A DNA stretch of 64,000 nucleotides from Paenibacillus lautus NBRC 15380 (GTDB lineage Bacteria > Bacillota > Bacilli > Paenibacillales > Paenibacillaceae): the NCBI RefSeq assembly GCF_004000945.1, contig NZ_BIMF01000001.1, forward strand, positions 310,001 to 374,000. Reading direction: 5' to 3'. A model generated the notes under the pieces. That model saw nothing but the letters and a program-made list of their open reading frames with translations, ran no database searches and was not told where the DNA came from. A program made the position numbers and the translations under genes. Positions 53,158-62,634 of the stretch are shown in pieces; position 1 is the stretch's first letter; every line of letters begins with the position of its first letter.

Positions 53158-54196
53158 TGACGAATACGCCATTCATTTAAGTTTGCGAAAGCTTGTTGAG
53201 AGGTCTGGTCTTCCAATTGCGGTCACCGGCGAAGCCGAAGACGGGGTTGAAGCCCTGCAAATGCTGGAGAATAGCCGGCCCGACATTATCGTGACCGACA
53301 TTTGCATGCCTGAAATGGATGGATTGGAATTTATCCGCCGTGTCAGAGAATCCCATCCACAGATGCATTTTATTATCCTGTCGGGCCACGACAACTTCGA
53401 ATTTGCACGCCAGGCCCTGCGCTATGGCGTTTCGGATTTCCTGCTGAAGCCCATCGACCCGGCGCAGTTCCATACAACGCTGGAACGTGCCTACAGGGAG
53501 CTGGATAACCGGAAAGCGCGATTCTCCAGGCAAACGGAATGGACGCTTGCGCAGCAGCGCTATAAAGCAAGGCTCGCTGAGCTGCTGTATTCTGCCGATG
53601 AGCAGGGAGCATTGGAGCAAATCCGCGAGATCATGACCCTTTTTGAGACGAGGGGACCGGAAGAAGTGAGCTTGTCGCGATACGCCCATATGCTGCTGCA
53701 GGATCTGCTGTCTGCTCTTGAAGAACGCGGTTTGCTTCTTGCGATGGACATCGGCGAGGATCAATGGCCACAGGACGATCCCCTGGCCTGCAACAGTCAA
53801 ATACAGGATAAGGTCAAGGAAATGCTGGCGTTGATTAAGGGCTCCCGAAATCTAGGGTCTCGCCACAATATTCAGAAAGCCAAACGATACATTGAAGAGA
53901 ATTATGCGATGGAGGATTTGTCCTTACAGGAGGTGGCTGATTCAGTGGGAATGTCGGTCACGTATTTAAGCCGTACCTTCAAGAGCGAAACGAATATGAA
54001 CTTCGTGAAATACCTGGTGCAGGTCCGCATGGAAAAAGCGAGGGAATTGCTGGCGGAATCTGAGCTTTCCGCCCAGGAAACGGCCTACCGCGTCGGCTTC
54101 TCGGACTATGTCCATTTCAGCAAGACGTTCAAAAAATTTCATGGCCTCACCCCTTCGGCGTACCGAAAGCAGTGCAAGGCCATGAATGGAGGATGA
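53135..54196 (+). CDS. Response regulator with AraC-type DNA-binding domain, YesN-like
   Basis: 353 residues. Receiver domain 1-120 with MIDDEY acidic pocket, phospho-Asp in IIVTDICMPEMDG, Thr/Ser switch in IILSGHD and conserved Lys in LLKPID. Linker, then two helix-turn-helix motifs at the C-terminus: LSLQEVADSVGMSVTYLSRTFKSE and SAQETAYRVGFSDYVHFSKTFKKFHGLTPSAYRKQ. ATG 53135 preceded by GAGGAGGGACACC; overlaps the kinase end, so coupled. Expected to activate the binding-protein operon at 51095 leftward. Converges with the GrpB-like gene 17 bases away. Confidence 0.95.
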   Translation: MYRIMMIDDEYAIHLSLRKLVERSGLPIAVTGEAEDGVEALQMLENSRPDIIVTDICMPEMDGLEFIRRVRESHPQMHFIILSGHDNFEFARQALRYGVSDFLLKPIDPAQFHTTLERAYRELDNRKARFSRQTEWTLAQQRYKARLAELLYSADEQGALEQIREIMTLFETRGPEEVSLSRYAHMLLQDLLSALEERGLLLAMDIGEDQWPQDDPLACNSQIQDKVKEMLALIKGSRNLGSRHNIQKAKRYIEENYAMEDLSLQEVADSVGMSVTYLSRTFKSETNMNFVKYLVQVRMEKARELLAESELSAQETAYRVGFSDYVHFSKTFKKFHGLTPSAYRKQCKAMNGG

Positions 54197-54213
54197 GACG
54201 GGCAGGATCTTAT

Positions 54214-54741
54214 TCAGCTTGTTCTCCCGTTCATCCATGCTTTGGCTCTGACAAGAAGCTGCTCTATATATGCATTTTTCTCATTGGAATATTGGAGCAG
54301 GGTTCGGGTCCCTTGCGTAACGATCCGTCGTTTGATCTCGCTGTAACGGTCGGCTTCCACCGCATGTGCTCGCAAGTACTCCCTGATCATGATGTTATGA
54401 TTCCAAATGTCGCCACGGTATGACACAATATGAACGTTATAGGCATGCCTACCTCTTTTGCGGAGATATAAACGGCCGGGGATCCCCGCTTCGCCTAAGT
54501 CCTCATAACCCATAGCGGTCAGCTTGGGGATGATTTCATTCGCCTGCTGAGTGTTCTCTACGCCAACCAGAATATCGATAATGGGTTTGGCCGTCATCCC
54601 CGGTACGGATGTGCTTCCGAAATGTTCGATGGCGGCCGTATAAGGGCCGATCTCCCTGATTAACGTCTGGTGTTCGTCGCTAAACCGATCCGCCCACTGC
54701 TTGTCGTAGGACTCCAAATGAATGGCTTCATCAATCGTCAT
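54214..54741 (-). CDS. GrpB-like protein (UPF0157, nucleotidyltransferase fold)
   Basis: 175 residues from ATG 54741, seven bases after AGGAGA. The family pattern is clear: SYDKQWADRFSDEHQTLIREIG, IEHFGSTSVPGMTAKPIIDILVGVE (GS...D-x-D-like active-site block of the nucleotidyltransferase superfamily), and RDYLRAHxxEA-type IREYLRAHAVEADRYSEIKRRI. A nucleotide transfer activity is inferred from the fold; the acceptor is unknown. Its 3' end almost meets the response regulator gene. Confidence 0.92.
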   Translation of the reverse strand: MTIDEAIHLESYDKQWADRFSDEHQTLIREIGPYTAAIEHFGSTSVPGMTAKPIIDILVGVENTQQANEIIPKLTAMGYEDLGEAGIPGRLYLRKRGRHAYNVHIVSYRGDIWNHNIMIREYLRAHAVEADRYSEIKRRIVTQGTRTLLQYSNEKNAYIEQLLVRAKAWMNGRTS

Positions 54742-54923
54742 GAAGGATTCTCCTGCAAGTTTTGTAAGCATGTGCTATGAAGCCGCTTCGAACCAACCCG
54801 TAATGGGCTGGCCTAAAACCCCATAGACACTGCTTCAGGTCATGTCATATATAACTCTATCATGCACTGAATGTTTTCAGCCGACAAGTGCCAACGTTCT
54901 ATCAGCTTCTGTTCAAGCATGCC

Positions 54924-55469
54924 TTAGTATCGACTTTCAGCTGCAGGTGCTAGAACCTGATCGGCATATCTGTCGGCCTCCGCCTGAAGGGTTTCATCGC
55001 TTACCCGCTCCACGTTATAAGTCGCGAAGGCCGGCAAATAACGGACTTTGCACCGGTCCAACGTGGCTTGAATCGGGCGCAGCAGCTCACTGACGGTGTA
55101 CCAATTGTCCCCGCCTGCCTGATACTCATGTTCCGTGCCTGCTGCCGTCGTGGCCAGCATAAATTCCTTGCCCTTCAGGCTGTTGCCTTCCGGTCCGAAC
55201 GCCCAGCCGAAGATCAGCACGTCATCGAACCATTTCTTCAGCAGGGGCGGACAGCTGTACCAGTAAAAAGGGAACTGGAACACCACCCGATCATACTGAA
55301 GAAGAAGCTGCTGCTCACGCTCGATATCGATATTCCAGTCCGGATATTCCTTGTAAAGATCCCGGACATCTACATTTCCATTCGCATACAGCCCGCTGTG
55401 CTCCATCAGCGCTCGATTCGCACGCGAGTTGTCTAAATTCGGATGAGCTACAATCACCATGATTTTCAT
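54924..55469 (-). CDS. NAD(P)H-dependent FMN oxidoreductase, KefF/MdaB/YwrO-like
   Basis: 181-residue flavodoxin-fold quinone reductase. Markers: MVIVAHPNLDNSRANRALME, VDVRDLYKEYPDWNIDIEREQQLLLQYDRVVFQFPFYWYSCPPLLKKWFDDVLIFGWAFG, and LATTAAGTEHEYQAGGDN. Such enzymes reduce quinones and electrophiles. ATG after AGGAGAGACCTGAAT. Divergent from an HxlR-family gene with repeated GTAC elements between, the usual arrangement for quinone- or diamide-responsive control. Confidence 0.93.
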   Translation of the reverse strand: MKIMVIVAHPNLDNSRANRALMEHSGLYANGNVDVRDLYKEYPDWNIDIEREQQLLLQYDRVVFQFPFYWYSCPPLLKKWFDDVLIFGWAFGPEGNSLKGKEFMLATTAAGTEHEYQAGGDNWYTVSELLRPIQATLDRCKVRYLPAFATYNVERVSDETLQAEADRYADQVLAPAAESRY

Positions 55470-55555
55470 ATTCAGGTCTCTCCTGTCTCATTTGGTTTGT
55501 TTGACACCCCCATTATGTTTCGGATCGGTTTCGTTGAAAAGTACGCTCTTTTTAT

Positions 55556-55620
55556 GTACTTAGTCGGTTTTAGCGTACCTATTCCTCCCATGCATAGTAC
55601 GATAAAACGTACTAAGTACG
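55556..55620. promoter_or_regulatory. Candidate HxlR operators
   Basis: GTACTTAGT (55556-55564) and its reverse complement ACTAAGTAC (55611-55619) face each other. The right copy is within a 13-bp palindrome CGTACTAAGTACG (55608-55620). Extra GTAC/AGTAC half sites occur at 55541, 55575, 55596 and 55630. Confidence 0.6.
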
Positions 55621-55717
55621 AAGAAGAATAGTACTGGGTTTTAACCGAATACTGTGCTACATTACTAACATCAAATGAACAAAGACCGATGGCACACTTC
55701 CTATGGGAGATGAGAAT

Positions 55718-56104
55718 ATGAGAACAACCGATCATGAACGGCCTAACACTGACGGCATCCTGACCACACTGCAACTAATCGGCGGCAAGTGGAAGCCGCT
55801 GATTCTGTTTATACTGCTCCAAGACGGAACCAAACGGTTCGGGGAACTCCGGCGGCTGCTTCCGGGTGTGACCCAAGGCATGCTCACGAATCAGCTCCGT
55901 GAACTGGAACAGGATGGGCTGGTCGTACGCAAGGTATATCAGGAGATTCCGCCCAAGGTGGAGTATTCCATCTCGGAGCATGGAAAGAGCTTGGACAGCG
56001 TACTCACCGACATGTGCACCTGGGGGTTTCAACATTTGGATTATGTCGACAAGGTCAACGGACAGCCTGATGAAAGTCACGGGAAAAACGCAGGTGGAAT
56101 GTAA
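55718..56104 (+). CDS. HxlR-family transcriptional regulator
   Basis: 128 residues from ATG 55718 (ribosome site GGGAGATGAG). Winged helix typical of Hxl[77 protein letters not shown]. No Cys before the helix-turn-helix, unlike redox-sensing YodB, though one Cys is at MCTWGF near the C-terminus. Expected to repress the divergent oxidoreductase gene and itself. Confidence 0.94.
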   Translation: MRTTDHERPNTDGILTTLQLIGGKWKPLILFILLQDGTKRFGELRRLLPGVTQGMLTNQLRELEQDGLVVRKVYQEIPPKVEYSISEHGKSLDSVLTDMCTWGFQHLDYVDKVNGQPDESHGKNAGGM

Positions 56105-56438
56105 ACGAAAAAAGCACACCTGGAATGAAGCGCCGGGTATTGTTCGCATATCGTACGCATCTGTCTCCCCCCTGATGCCCACATCGGATTCGTGTCTGCC
56201 AAATACCTTATGTATACCTTATGTTACATTTGGCTTCTGCTTCCTCCTTCCTGTTTGCATTCTTCCAGCCGATCCTCTTGGGGTCGGCTTCACTGACTGC
56301 TCCTCTCCAGGCTGGTATTTAAAACCATAACCAAATCACTCCCCCTTGCTTCTCTTCACCTATCGCATAATCTAATCGAATATCTGCCAACGGTTGACCG
56401 TAGTTTGAAAATCGATTGCAGAAATTCACTTTCAGGCA
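56105..56438. other. Intergenic stretch, no supported gene
   Basis: Contains a 9-10 bp GC hairpin near 56267-56290 (AGCCGATCC with GGGTCGGCT) without a T-run; it might end the HxlR transcript weakly. Otherwise nothing recognised. Confidence 0.4.
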
Positions 56439-56484
56439 TTGCTTATTTATGTCGATACGATATATATTTATATCGTATCGACAT
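56439..56484 (+). promoter_or_regulatory. Promoter and 16+16 bp palindromic operator of the PadR/MFS pair
   Basis: TTGCTT (56439-56444), 16 bases, TATATA (56461-56466). A perfect inverted repeat, arms 56449-56464 and 56469-56484 with four bases between, covers spacer, -10 and start point. Ends ATGT...ACAT match the outer motif known for PadR-family operators. Confidence 0.75.
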
Positions 56485-56501
56485 ATTTTAGGAGGAGCCA
56501 T

Positions 56502-57047
56502 ATGTATGAGATTTTTGTTCTGGGTGAATTGATGACCGGAGATAAACACGGTTACATGCTTCAAGAGATCCTTAAAAATGCAGGCGGGCCTTACCGCCAG
56601 ATCAGTTCCGGAACGTTATATCCCCTGCTCTCCCGGATGGTGGATCACGAGTGGATCCATCTTCGTCTGGACGAATCCGGCGGAGGCAAACGCCCCCGAA
56701 AAATCTACGGGATTACCGATTCCGGACGGAAGAAGTTTCTCGAGCTCATGGAGAAACCGCTGGAATACAACATGGATACGGAGCAAATATTCCATTTCAA
56801 AATGGTGTATTTCAGGTATGTACCGAAGAAGGTTCGGCTCGATTGTCTAGAGCAGTATTTGATTTATCTGGAGACCAACCTGAAACATGTGACGGACTTT
56901 GAAGCGGAGCTCACGTTTTATAAACCTGAGCCTGAGAAACAGCGACTTCAATTGCTAAGGGTGCTGGATCACCGGAAGCAGATGGGAATGACGAATATCG
57001 AGTGGATCAAGAAAGAAATGGCGGCTGTCAATTCCGAAGAGGACTAG
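56502..57047 (+). CDS. PadR-family transcriptional regulator
   Basis: 181 residues. Winged helix: MYEIFVLGELMTGDKHGYMLQEILKNAGGPYRQISSGTLYPLLSRMVDHEWIHLR, and the C-terminal Vir_C/PadR helical domain for dimerisation (EQIFHFKMVYFRYVPKKVRLDCLEQYLIYLE). ATG 56502 has TAGGAGGAGCC before it; the longer in-frame start at 56439 would be read through the operator. It is followed after 42 bases by an MFS exporter, so this is probably a drug-responsive repressor and pump pair. Confidence 0.94.
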   Translation: MYEIFVLGELMTGDKHGYMLQEILKNAGGPYRQISSGTLYPLLSRMVDHEWIHLRLDESGGGKRPRKIYGITDSGRKKFLELMEKPLEYNMDTEQIFHFKMVYFRYVPKKVRLDCLEQYLIYLETNLKHVTDFEAELTFYKPEPEKQRLQLLRVLDHRKQMGMTNIEWIKKEMAAVNSEED

Positions 57048-57089
57048 CGTTCAAGCGTTTTATACATTGGATATAAGGAGGGATATAGG

Positions 57090-58241
57090 ATGGAACGTTT
57101 ATGGACGAAGCCGTTTATTCAGATGACGGTCGGGATGTTGTTTCTGTTTACGGGCTTCTATCTGCTGCTGCCCACGCTTCCGCTGTATATCAAGCATTTA
57201 GGCGGCTCCGAAACCCAGGTGGGATTGGCGGCCGGTGCGTTCACGCTGACGGCTGTGGTCTTTCGCCCGATGGTCGGGGGATTGGTGGATCGGTACGGCA
57301 GAAGAGCTTTTTACGTATGGGGTCTTATCTTCTTTGTTCTCTCGATGTATCTCTACGATTGGGTTGGCAGCATTCTGCTTCTGCTTGCGCTGCGGATCCT
57401 GCACGGCGCGAGCTGGGCTTTCTCGACAACCTCCATCGGAACGGTCATTACGGATTTAATTCCGACCTCCCGTCGTGGGGAAGGCATGGGCTGGTACGGT
57501 ATGGCGATGACGGTTGCGATGGCCATCGGCCCCATGCTGGGTACTTTTATCGTCAGCGGGTATTCGTTTCGGACGTTGTTTCTTGTCGCTACCGGGCTCT
57601 CTCTGATTGCCTTCATACTTGCCTACATGACCAGAGCCCCTTATCAAGCCAAACCTTCGGCAGGGCGAATTCAGTTGGTCGAGAAATCCGTTCTCCCGGT
57701 CACGGTCGCCATCTTTTTCCTGGCCGTCGCCTATGGGGGAATTACGACCTTTCTCCCGTTGTTTGCCGAGTCCATCCGGGTCAATCCGGGAACCTTTTTC
57801 CTGGTGTACGCCGTCGCTCTTACCTTGATCAGGCCCTTTGCCGGGAAGCTGTCGGACCGTTTCGGTGAAGCGGCTGTCATCATTCCGTCCCTTGTCGTAA
57901 CGGCGGCGGCTCTGATCGTCTTAAGCCTGTCGAACGGATTGCCCGGACTGATTACAGCCGCCATTCTGTACGGTATCGGCTTCGGTTCGGCCCAGCCCGC
58001 TCTACAAGCAGCCACCCTGCGCATTGCTCCGGAGAACCGGAGAGGCGCAGCCAACGCCTCGTTCATGACGGCATTCGATCTCGGCATTGGACTTGGTGCC
58101 ATCCTGTTAGGCCTGGTCTCCGAGCGTATCGGCTATGCATATCTGTTTACGGTTACGGCTGCATCGGCTGCCGTTTCCTTAGTCATATTCACGATCTTTG
58201 TAAGAAGACTGCTTACGTCCGGCGTTGCAGACAAAGAGTGA
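57090..58241 (+). CDS. MFS transporter, drug efflux type
   Basis: 383 residues, twelve membrane segments expected. Motif A appears as GGLVDRYGRRAFYVWG between segments 2 and 3 and again as GKLSDRFGEAAV in the second half. The MGWYGMAMTVAMAIGPMLGTFIV segment is the motif C-like antiporter signature (G-x3-GP-x2-G), pointing to export. ATG preceded by ATAAGGAGGGATATAGG. In the same operon as the PadR regulator. Substrate unknown. Confidence 0.93.
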   Translation: MERLWTKPFIQMTVGMLFLFTGFYLLLPTLPLYIKHLGGSETQVGLAAGAFTLTAVVFRPMVGGLVDRYGRRAFYVWGLIFFVLSMYLYDWVGSILLLLALRILHGASWAFSTTSIGTVITDLIPTSRRGEGMGWYGMAMTVAMAIGPMLGTFIVSGYSFRTLFLVATGLSLIAFILAYMTRAPYQAKPSAGRIQLVEKSVLPVTVAIFFLAVAYGGITTFLPLFAESIRVNPGTFFLVYAVALTLIRPFAGKLSDRFGEAAVIIPSLVVTAAALIVLSLSNGLPGLITAAILYGIGFGSAQPALQAATLRIAPENRRGAANASFMTAFDLGIGLGAILLGLVSERIGYAYLFTVTAASAAVSLVIFTIFVRRLLTSGVADKE

Positions 58242-58464
58242 AGGATATCCGATTTCAGGCAAACACGCCGCGGACCGGAACCGCCGCATAAGAGCGTTCT
58301 GTCTGCCCGAAAGCCGTTCCGCAGGGGTGATCGAGCTTCCAACCAAGCTTCCAAGCTTCAAAGCCCGCCAGCCTACGAGGTTCCGAACTTCCCGACCCTC
58401 CAGGCTTCGTAACCTCCGCGCCCGCTTCCGAACAGGCTAACGTATCTAATGTTAGATTGGAGCG

Positions 58465-59100
58465 ATGGTACGCATGGCGCAATATGTACCGCCGGTGAAC
58501 ATCCATACCCTCACGCATACGGCACCCGGTCTCGTGATTCATTATCCGCAGGTATACGGCCTCATGAATCCTGGAGCAGAAGAAGCCATCAACCGGGCCA
58601 TTATTCTTCAAATTCAGGATATGCAGCGTGAACAGCAGCAGGTTCAGACCGGCACCAACCCGCAAACGACAGCCACCTTTGAGATTAAAACGAACGAGCG
58701 CGGCATTCTTAGCCTCGTGCTGACCAACTACACCTACTCCGAGCATATGGCGCACGGGTATACGGTGACAAAAGGACTGACCTTTTCCACGGCTAACGGA
58801 CAATCCTACGCTTTATCCGACCTGTTCCGTCCAGACTCCAGCTATCAAGCCGTCCTGGCCGCCGAAGTAAACCGTCAGATCAAGGAACGCGGCATGCCCG
58901 TGCTGGAGAGCCGTCCGGTTACCGTTTCGCCGAATCAGGACTTCTATCTGGCGGATAAGTCCCTGGTTATCTTCTATCCGCTATATGCCATCTCGCCATA
59001 CTGTGTCGGCTTTCCGATGTTCCCCATATCGGTATATGACCTCTTGAGTATGGCGCCCGAGAACGGATTGTTATCGGATCTTGCCGCGGACGTGGTGTAA
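58465..59100 (+). CDS. DUF3298/DUF4163-type protein (RsiV C-terminal-like)
   Basis: 211 residues without signal peptide or membrane segment. The N-terminal half (VIHYPQVYGLMNPGAEEAINRAIILQIQDM) is like DUF4163, and the C-terminal half (GYTVTKGLTFSTANGQSYALSDLF, DFYLADKSLVIFYPLYAISPYCVGFPMFPISVYDL) like DUF3298, the pair seen in RsiV and PdaC. Lack of an export signal is odd, because relatives act outside the cell. Start uncertain: ATG 58465 is very close to GGAGCG; ATG 58474 is better spaced. Ends at a strong terminator. Confidence 0.82.
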   Translation: MVRMAQYVPPVNIHTLTHTAPGLVIHYPQVYGLMNPGAEEAINRAIILQIQDMQREQQQVQTGTNPQTTATFEIKTNERGILSLVLTNYTYSEHMAHGYTVTKGLTFSTANGQSYALSDLFRPDSSYQAVLAAEVNRQIKERGMPVLESRPVTVSPNQDFYLADKSLVIFYPLYAISPYCVGFPMFPISVYDLLSMAPENGLLSDLAADVV

Positions 59101-59134
59101 CGAGCCGTACCGTGTTCAGGTGATATGCAGAAAC

Positions 59135-59185
59135 AAACAAACCCGATCCTCTGGTACCTTACCAGAGGATCGGGTTTGTTTTTGT
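59135..59185 (+). terminator. Terminator after the DUF3298-like gene
   Basis: 22-bp perfect stem (AAACAAACCCGATCCTCTGG and complement), three-base loop, then TTTTTG. Could also work for the convergent htpG transcript. Confidence 0.92.
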
Positions 59186-59213
59186 TATCATCGCACGAGT
59201 TTAGCTACGACGG

Positions 59214-61091
59214 TTACACCATGATTTTGCAAATATCGTTCGTAAATTCCACCGGATCGGCAATCGGCAAGCCTTCGATCAGCAGCGCCTGATTGTACAG
59301 CAGATTCGTGTAGAGCTTCAGCTTATCCTGATCGGCTTGCAGCGTCTTCAGGGATTGGAATACTTCATGGTTCGTGTTAATCTCCAGCACCTTGTCGGCT
59401 TGGATATCCTGTCCGTTCGGCATCGCCTTCAATATTTTCTCCATCTCGATCGAGACATCGCCCTCCGTGGACAGGCATACCGGATGGGATTTCAGTCGTT
59501 TGGAGGCTTTGACGGATTTCACCTTGCCAGCCAAGAGACTGCCCATGGCTTCAAAGAGCTCCTTATTGTCGTTATCTTCAGCTTCATTCTCCTGTTTGTC
59601 CGCTTCGGAATCAAGGCCAAGATCGCCGCTGGATACCGACTTGAATTCCTTCTCCTTGTATTTCATGAGCATCTTGATTGCAAACTCATCGACATCGTCA
59701 GTAAAGTACAGAATTTCATAACCTTTATCGAGCACCATTTCCGTCTGCGGGAGCTTCTCGATCCGGTCGATGGAATCCCCGGAAGCATAATAGATATATT
59801 TCTGATCTTCCGGCATTCTCGACACGTACTCATCCAGGGAGACCAGCTTCTTCTCCTTGGAGGAAGTAAACAGCAGCAGATCCTGAAGATCTTCCTTGTT
59901 CATGCCGTAATCGTTGTAGACGCCGAATTTCAAGCCTCTGCCGAAGGATGCAAAGAACTTCTCGTAATTCTCCCGCTCGTCCTTCATCATGCCCTGCAGC
60001 GCGCTTTTCACTTTGCTCTTGATGTTCTTTGCAATCAGCGTCAGCTGACGGTCATGCTGGAGCATCTCGCGGGAGATGTTCAGCGACAGATCCTCGGAAT
60101 CGACCATCCCTTTCACGAAGCTGAAGTAGTCCGGCAGGAGGTCGCCGCATTTGTCCATGATCAGGACGCCGTTGGAATAGAGCTCCAGCCCTTTCTCGTA
60201 TTCCTTGGTGTAATAATCGAACGGCGTATTCTCGGGAATGAACAAAATCGCGTTGTATACAACGGCTCCGTCTGCCTTGACATGAATGTGCTTCAGCGGT
60301 TTATCGAAGCCATAACGCTTCTCATTGTAGAAATTCTCGTAATCCGCGTCGGTCAGCTCGCTTTTATTCTTACGCCAGATCGGCACCATGCTGTTAATGG
60401 TCTGCTCTTCCTGAACTTCCTCGAATTCGTTCTCGGCATCTGCCTTCGGACGCTGCGTTTTCACGTCCATCTTGATCGGATAACGGATGAAGTCCGAGTA
60501 CTTCTTAATGATCGCTCTTAGGCGATATTCTTCCAAGTACTCGTCATACTGATCGTCTTCCGTGTTCTCCTTGATCTTCAGCACGATCTCGGTTCCGACA
60601 GCATCCTTCTCGGCCGGTGTAATGGTGTATCCGTCCGCGCCTTCGGATTCCCACTTGAATGCTTCGTCGCTGCCGAGGGCTCTGCTGGTTACGGTAACAA
60701 CATCGGCCACCATGAAAGCGGAGTAGAAGCCTACGCCGAACTGGCCGATAATATTGTGGCCGTCCTTCGCTTCGTTCTCACTCTTGAATGCAAGGGAACC
60801 GCTCTTCGCGATGACGCCGAGGTTATTCTCCAGGTCTTCCTTGGTCATCCCGATCCCCGTGTCGGTAATGGTCAGCGTGCGGTTGGCTTTATCTGCAGTA
60901 ATCTTAACGTAGTAATCTTCTTTATTAAAGGTCAAGTTGTCGTCGGTCAGTGCTTTATAGTAAATCTTGTCGATCGCGTCGCTGGCATTTGAAATCAGCT
61001 CACGCAGAAAAATTTCACGCTGCGTATAGATGGAGTTGATCATCATCTCGAGCAGCCGTTTGGACTCAGCTTTAAACTGTTTTTTCGCCAT
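59214..61091 (-). CDS. htpG: Hsp90 chaperone HtpG
   Basis: ATP-dependent cytosolic chaperone, 626 residues as in other HtpG. N-terminal GHKL ATPase: [66 protein letters not shown]. Middle domain with [12 protein letters not shown] (catalytic Arg), and C-terminal dimer domain to residue 626. ATG 61091 preceded by AAAGGAGA; an in-frame codon at 61133 would read through the CIRCE and is not supported. Control by HrcA is indicated by the CIRCE at 61127-61153. Confidence 0.98.
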   Translation of the reverse strand: MAKKQFKAESKRLLEMMINSIYTQREIFLRELISNASDAIDKIYYKALTDDNLTFNKEDYYVKITADKANRTLTITDTGIGMTKEDLENNLGVIAKSGSLAFKSENEAKDGHNIIGQFGVGFYSAFMVADVVTVTSRALGSDEAFKWESEGADGYTITPAEKDAVGTEIVLKIKENTEDDQYDEYLEEYRLRAIIKKYSDFIRYPIKMDVKTQRPKADAENEFEEVQEEQTINSMVPIWRKNKSELTDADYENFYNEKRYGFDKPLKHIHVKADGAVVYNAILFIPENTPFDYYTKEYEKGLELYSNGVLIMDKCGDLLPDYFSFVKGMVDSEDLSLNISREMLQHDRQLTLIAKNIKSKVKSALQGMMKDERENYEKFFASFGRGLKFGVYNDYGMNKEDLQDLLLFTSSKEKKLVSLDEYVSRMPEDQKYIYYASGDSIDRIEKLPQTEMVLDKGYEILYFTDDVDEFAIKMLMKYKEKEFKSVSSGDLGLDSEADKQENEAEDNDNKELFEAMGSLLAGKVKSVKASKRLKSHPVCLSTEGDVSIEMEKILKAMPNGQDIQADKVLEINTNHEVFQSLKTLQADQDKLKLYTNLLYNQALLIEGLPIADPVEFTNDICKIMV

Positions 61092-61126
61092 GAAAAAATC
61101 TCCTTTCCAATCTGAACGAGGTTTTT

Positions 61127-61153
61127 TTAGCACTCTTTACAGCAGAGTGCTAA
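61127..61153. promoter_or_regulatory. CIRCE element (HrcA operator) of htpG
   Basis: TTAGCACTC, nine bases, GAGTGCTAA: a perfect match to the CIRCE consensus, lying between the predicted start point (about 61158) and the ribosome site. Confidence 0.95.
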
Positions 61154-61164
61154 CACTTCCTCTA

Positions 61165-61193
61165 TTTAAACATGTACCAATTTTTGATGTCAA
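61165..61193 (-). promoter_or_regulatory. Sigma-A promoter of htpG
   Basis: Minus-strand TTGACA (61193-61188), 17-base spacer, TTTAAA (61170-61165), directly upstream of the CIRCE. Confidence 0.82.
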
Positions 61194-61290
61194 TATGTTT
61201 AAAGACTTTCCCTGGAACAAATACGGGTTCAGCCTGTAGCGGTGAACCCGACGCCGTAAGATGAATATGAAAGAGCATGCTGCAATCGGC

Positions 61291-61329
61291 AAAAAAGCCG
61301 TCTAAAAGAGGATTTCCCTTTTAGACGGC
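61291..61329 (-). terminator. Terminator after the MFS gene
   Basis: GCCGTCTAAAAG (61297-61308) pairs perfectly with CTTTTAGACGGC (61318-61329), then six T on the minus strand. Confidence 0.92.
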
Positions 61330-61338
61330 CCTTCACAT

Positions 61339-62580
61339 TCATGGTTCTATGCTGCTGTTTAATCTCTTGGATAAGACCGGACGAATCCACCATACGTAAT
61401 ACAGGCCGCATAGGAGCAGCACGCCGGCCGTAGCCAGAAAGGGGAGCCGATAATCCTGCCTGGCCAGGATCAGTCCGGCGACAAAGGTTGCCCCGGACGA
61501 GCCTAAACTTCGGAAAACCGACCGCATGCCGGCGTACAGATTGCGCTCCTTCTCATCGAAAGCCGACATCAGCAGACTGTCCAGCAAATTGGACAGCATG
61601 GTCACGCCTCCGCCCCGCAGCAGAAACAGCCCGACAAACAGCCATACGGGGAGAATCATGTATAGAGCGGCAAACAGCAAAATATTAACGATAAACACCG
61701 AGATGATAGCCGTGTTATAACCGAACCGCTCCATGACGTACGGTGTCATCAGTGAGCATATAAACAGCAGGATCGCGCCGATGGCAAGAATTAAAGATAC
61801 CTGGTCATCCATCCAATCCAGGCGGAACTTCACGATGACGTTCAGGAATGAGCCAGTCATCGCGATACAGCCACCGAGCAGCGCCGTAAACACGGCGAAC
61901 AGCCACAAGGTCCCGGAGGATAGAGGTCCCGTTAACCTGGATATTCCCCTCGAAGGCGAAGCAGCCGCAGCTTCCTCATCCACGCCCCTGAGCTCGGCAG
62001 GCAGCCAGAATGCCCGGATAATGCCGTGAAGCACAAGCACAAGCCCGGTCAGCAGAAGAGACACCTCATAACCCCTGCTTCCTTCAAATCCCTTCGAGAT
62101 ATATCCGGCTGCCAGCGTTCCGAGACCCGTGAAAGCCGTAAAAACGGCAAACATCAAGGAAAATGCACGGGCCTCCTCCTTACGGGAACGGCAATAATGG
62201 AAGAGAAGCTGAATCTCCGTCGTCTCCACAAGCGTCAAGCCGGTAGACACCAATATTTGAGCGGCATAGAACCACAGCAAATCATCGCTGACGGCAAACA
62301 GCACATTGCCTGCGGCGATAAAGAATACGCCGGTAACCAGCAGTTTTTTTCTTCCGGTCCGGTTAGCGAGCAGGGATACCGGAATGGCGAGCACGCCCAT
62401 GATCAGAATGCCCATCGACACCAACGCGCCGATCTCGTCTTCCCTAAGCCCCCGGAAGAGCAGATGCAGATTCAGGACGAGCGTATAGAGGCCGATTCCG
62501 ATACCATAGAAAGCCTCGCTTATGAGGAACCGGCGCACCCCCGTAGACAGCTGCAGCAGGTCTTTGATGTAAAAGGACAT
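61339..62580 (-). CDS. MFS transporter
   Basis: 413 residues, about twelve membrane segments. Motif A-like LLANRTGRKKLLVTGVFFIAAG lies between segments 2 and 3; the central loop (AFWLPAELRGVDEEAAAASPSRGISRLT) separates the two halves. No strong antiporter motif C, so direction is unclear. ATG preceded by AGAAGGGGAATAAC. It follows the beta-galactosidase gene by 54 bases on the same strand, so sugar transport linked to that enzyme is possible. Confidence 0.9.
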   Translation of the reverse strand: MSFYIKDLLQLSTGVRRFLISEAFYGIGIGLYTLVLNLHLLFRGLREDEIGALVSMGILIMGVLAIPVSLLANRTGRKKLLVTGVFFIAAGNVLFAVSDDLLWFYAAQILVSTGLTLVETTEIQLLFHYCRSRKEEARAFSLMFAVFTAFTGLGTLAAGYISKGFEGSRGYEVSLLLTGLVLVLHGIIRAFWLPAELRGVDEEAAAASPSRGISRLTGPLSSGTLWLFAVFTALLGGCIAMTGSFLNVIVKFRLDWMDDQVSLILAIGAILLFICSLMTPYVMERFGYNTAIISVFIVNILLFAALYMILPVWLFVGLFLLRGGGVTMLSNLLDSLLMSAFDEKERNLYAGMRSVFRSLGSSGATFVAGLILARQDYRLPFLATAGVLLLCGLYYVWWIRPVLSKRLNSSIEP

Positions 62581-62634
62581 GTTATTCCCCTTCTCCAGAA
62601 AATCCGATGACGATCTGAAATGAAAATCAGTCGG

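Noticed and set aside
59337..60521. 394-codon plus-strand frame opposite htpG
   Set aside because: Leu/Val/His-rich shadow; htpG is certain.
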